DNA of 64,000 nt, taken from Paracyclopina nana. Its lineage: Eukaryota > Arthropoda > Copepoda > Cyclopoida > Cyclopettidae. A program made the position numbers and the translations under genes. The notes beneath the pieces were generated by a model. The model searched no databases, was not told where the DNA came from, and saw only the letters and a program-made list of their open reading frames with translations. The stretch spans positions 1,493,001 through 1,557,000 of the forward strand of contig JAGUCH010000008.1 in the NCBI GenBank assembly GCA_019096065.1, given 5' to 3'. Shown piece by piece: positions 63,316-64,000 of the stretch; within the stretch, counting starts at the first letter, position 1; every line of letters starts with the position of its first letter.

Positions 63316-64000
63316 AGTTTCTTAGCACCAAGATTTTTTACAACTGCTTGCTTAACATCTTCTTTGGTGGTTTCTTTTTTGAATCATTAGAATTTCTTTT
63401 CATTTCCTCTCCTTTTTGCACAACTGCTTCTGATCAAATAATGAATAAAAGATGAGAACCATTGTGGTGAAGTGATGAATATACACTGCTATTCATTGCT
63501 CATGATGTTAATTAATCAAAAAATCCACTTCTGTCAAAATGCCTGAGGTTTCTCCATTTCTTTTTTGAAACAGCTAACTGGTCCCCCATTCCAAATTCAA
63601 CCCTAACTCTCAGTCTAAACTGAATTTTATTGTGAGAGAATTTCACATCACATTTAACAGATATTGAACTTCAAACTGTAGCACAATGGAGGAGCAGTCA
63701 ATAAAATTCATTGAATATTGACAGCAAAAAAAGTATCAGGATTTCCCTTTCATCTACAACTTGGTATAAATCATTAATGCTAGGCATGAAGGATTGGAAA
63801 GGATTTGGCACAAAAAGCACCAATTTCTCTTCTTTCTGGGTATAAAAATGAGCAGACATCAAGGCCAAGATTGCTCTAAATGTTTCATCCAGATGATTGG
63901 ATCTTTTTCAGTAGGTCCTATAATTGGTCTTGGATTACACACTGGGGAGAATTCTGGCCAAAAGGTCACTTTTTCATCTATAAAGGTCTTATTGCTGCAC

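Larger units (their letters stand above)
60260..64000. other. no supported gene; presumed 5' side of the Ig/FN3 gene
   Basis: No Ig-type exon (DxGxYxC) was found on the minus strand. One possible plus-strand terminal exon at 62961-63036 is listed separately. The palindromic acatggatccatgt occurs twice (61485, 62339). Confidence 0.3.

Overview
The window is animal nuclear DNA, AT-rich, with GT-AG introns from about 50 nt to several kb. It most likely comes from an arthropod, probably a pancrustacean. The evidence is a gustatory-receptor-like 7TM gene ending in a TYLIILIQF-type TM7, a radish-type Rap GTPase-activating protein, a serine-enriched-protein (gprs) type BTB protein, an arthropod-style secreted CUB protein and a GPI-anchored Ig/FN3 adhesion molecule. 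I cannot name the species. Gene models were assembled by hand from splice signals and reading phase; homology calls rest on remembered family signatures, not on searches.

Layout. (1) 0.9-2.5 kb: two convergent genes for small secreted Cys-rich proteins; the minus-strand one looks like a Ly6/three-finger protein. (2) 3.9-21.1 kb, minus strand: one long gene of at least 24 phase-consistent exons (about 1540 codons). It joins an N-terminal region full of Arg-Arg-x-Ser sites, a partial LIM motif, a complete RapGAP domain and, within one exon, a BTB domain split by a Ser-rich insert and followed by BACK. At least two internal alternative first exons splice in phase. Its 3' end has two possible C-termini and is followed by three decayed tandem copies of the last exon. 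(3) 22.0-22.6 kb: a small Cys-rich gene with an apparent frameshift. (4) 22.7-34.7 kb: gene-poor DNA dominated by satellites with periods of 19, 20 and about 38-40 bp, plus a long imperfect hairpin. (5) 34.7-37.2 kb: a five-exon gene for an unrecognised secreted protein, with a tRNA-Leu(AAG) inside its last intron and a second identical tRNA-Leu just downstream. (6) 38.6-39.0 kb: remnant of an LTR retroelement with a tRNA-Lys-type primer-binding site. (7) 40.6-42.2 kb: gustatory receptor-like gene. (8) 43.1-45.4 kb: complete ten-exon CUB gene. (9) 46.4-46.5 kb: 3' end of an unidentified gene. (10) 51.5-60.1 kb, minus strand: 3' half of an Ig-superfamily adhesion molecule (split FN3 domain, a 9-nt microexon, GPI-type tail); the rest lies upstream, probably beyond the window.

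Interspersed DNA. Two short repeat families that I do not recognise stand out. Family A (about 120 bp) has about ten copies, and six of them sit inside introns of three different genes. Family B (about 100-140 bp) clusters at 48.6-63.3 kb. A MITE-like element with about 45-bp terminal inverted repeats lies at 12.2 kb. An 8-mer, CCACTGTG/CACAGTGG, is clearly over-represented in the gene-poor DNA.

The most interesting item is the RapGAP-BTB/BACK fusion. It would place a memory-associated, heavily phosphorylatable Rap GAP and a BTB (possible cullin-3 adaptor) module in one polypeptide, with internal promoters that could vary the N-terminus.
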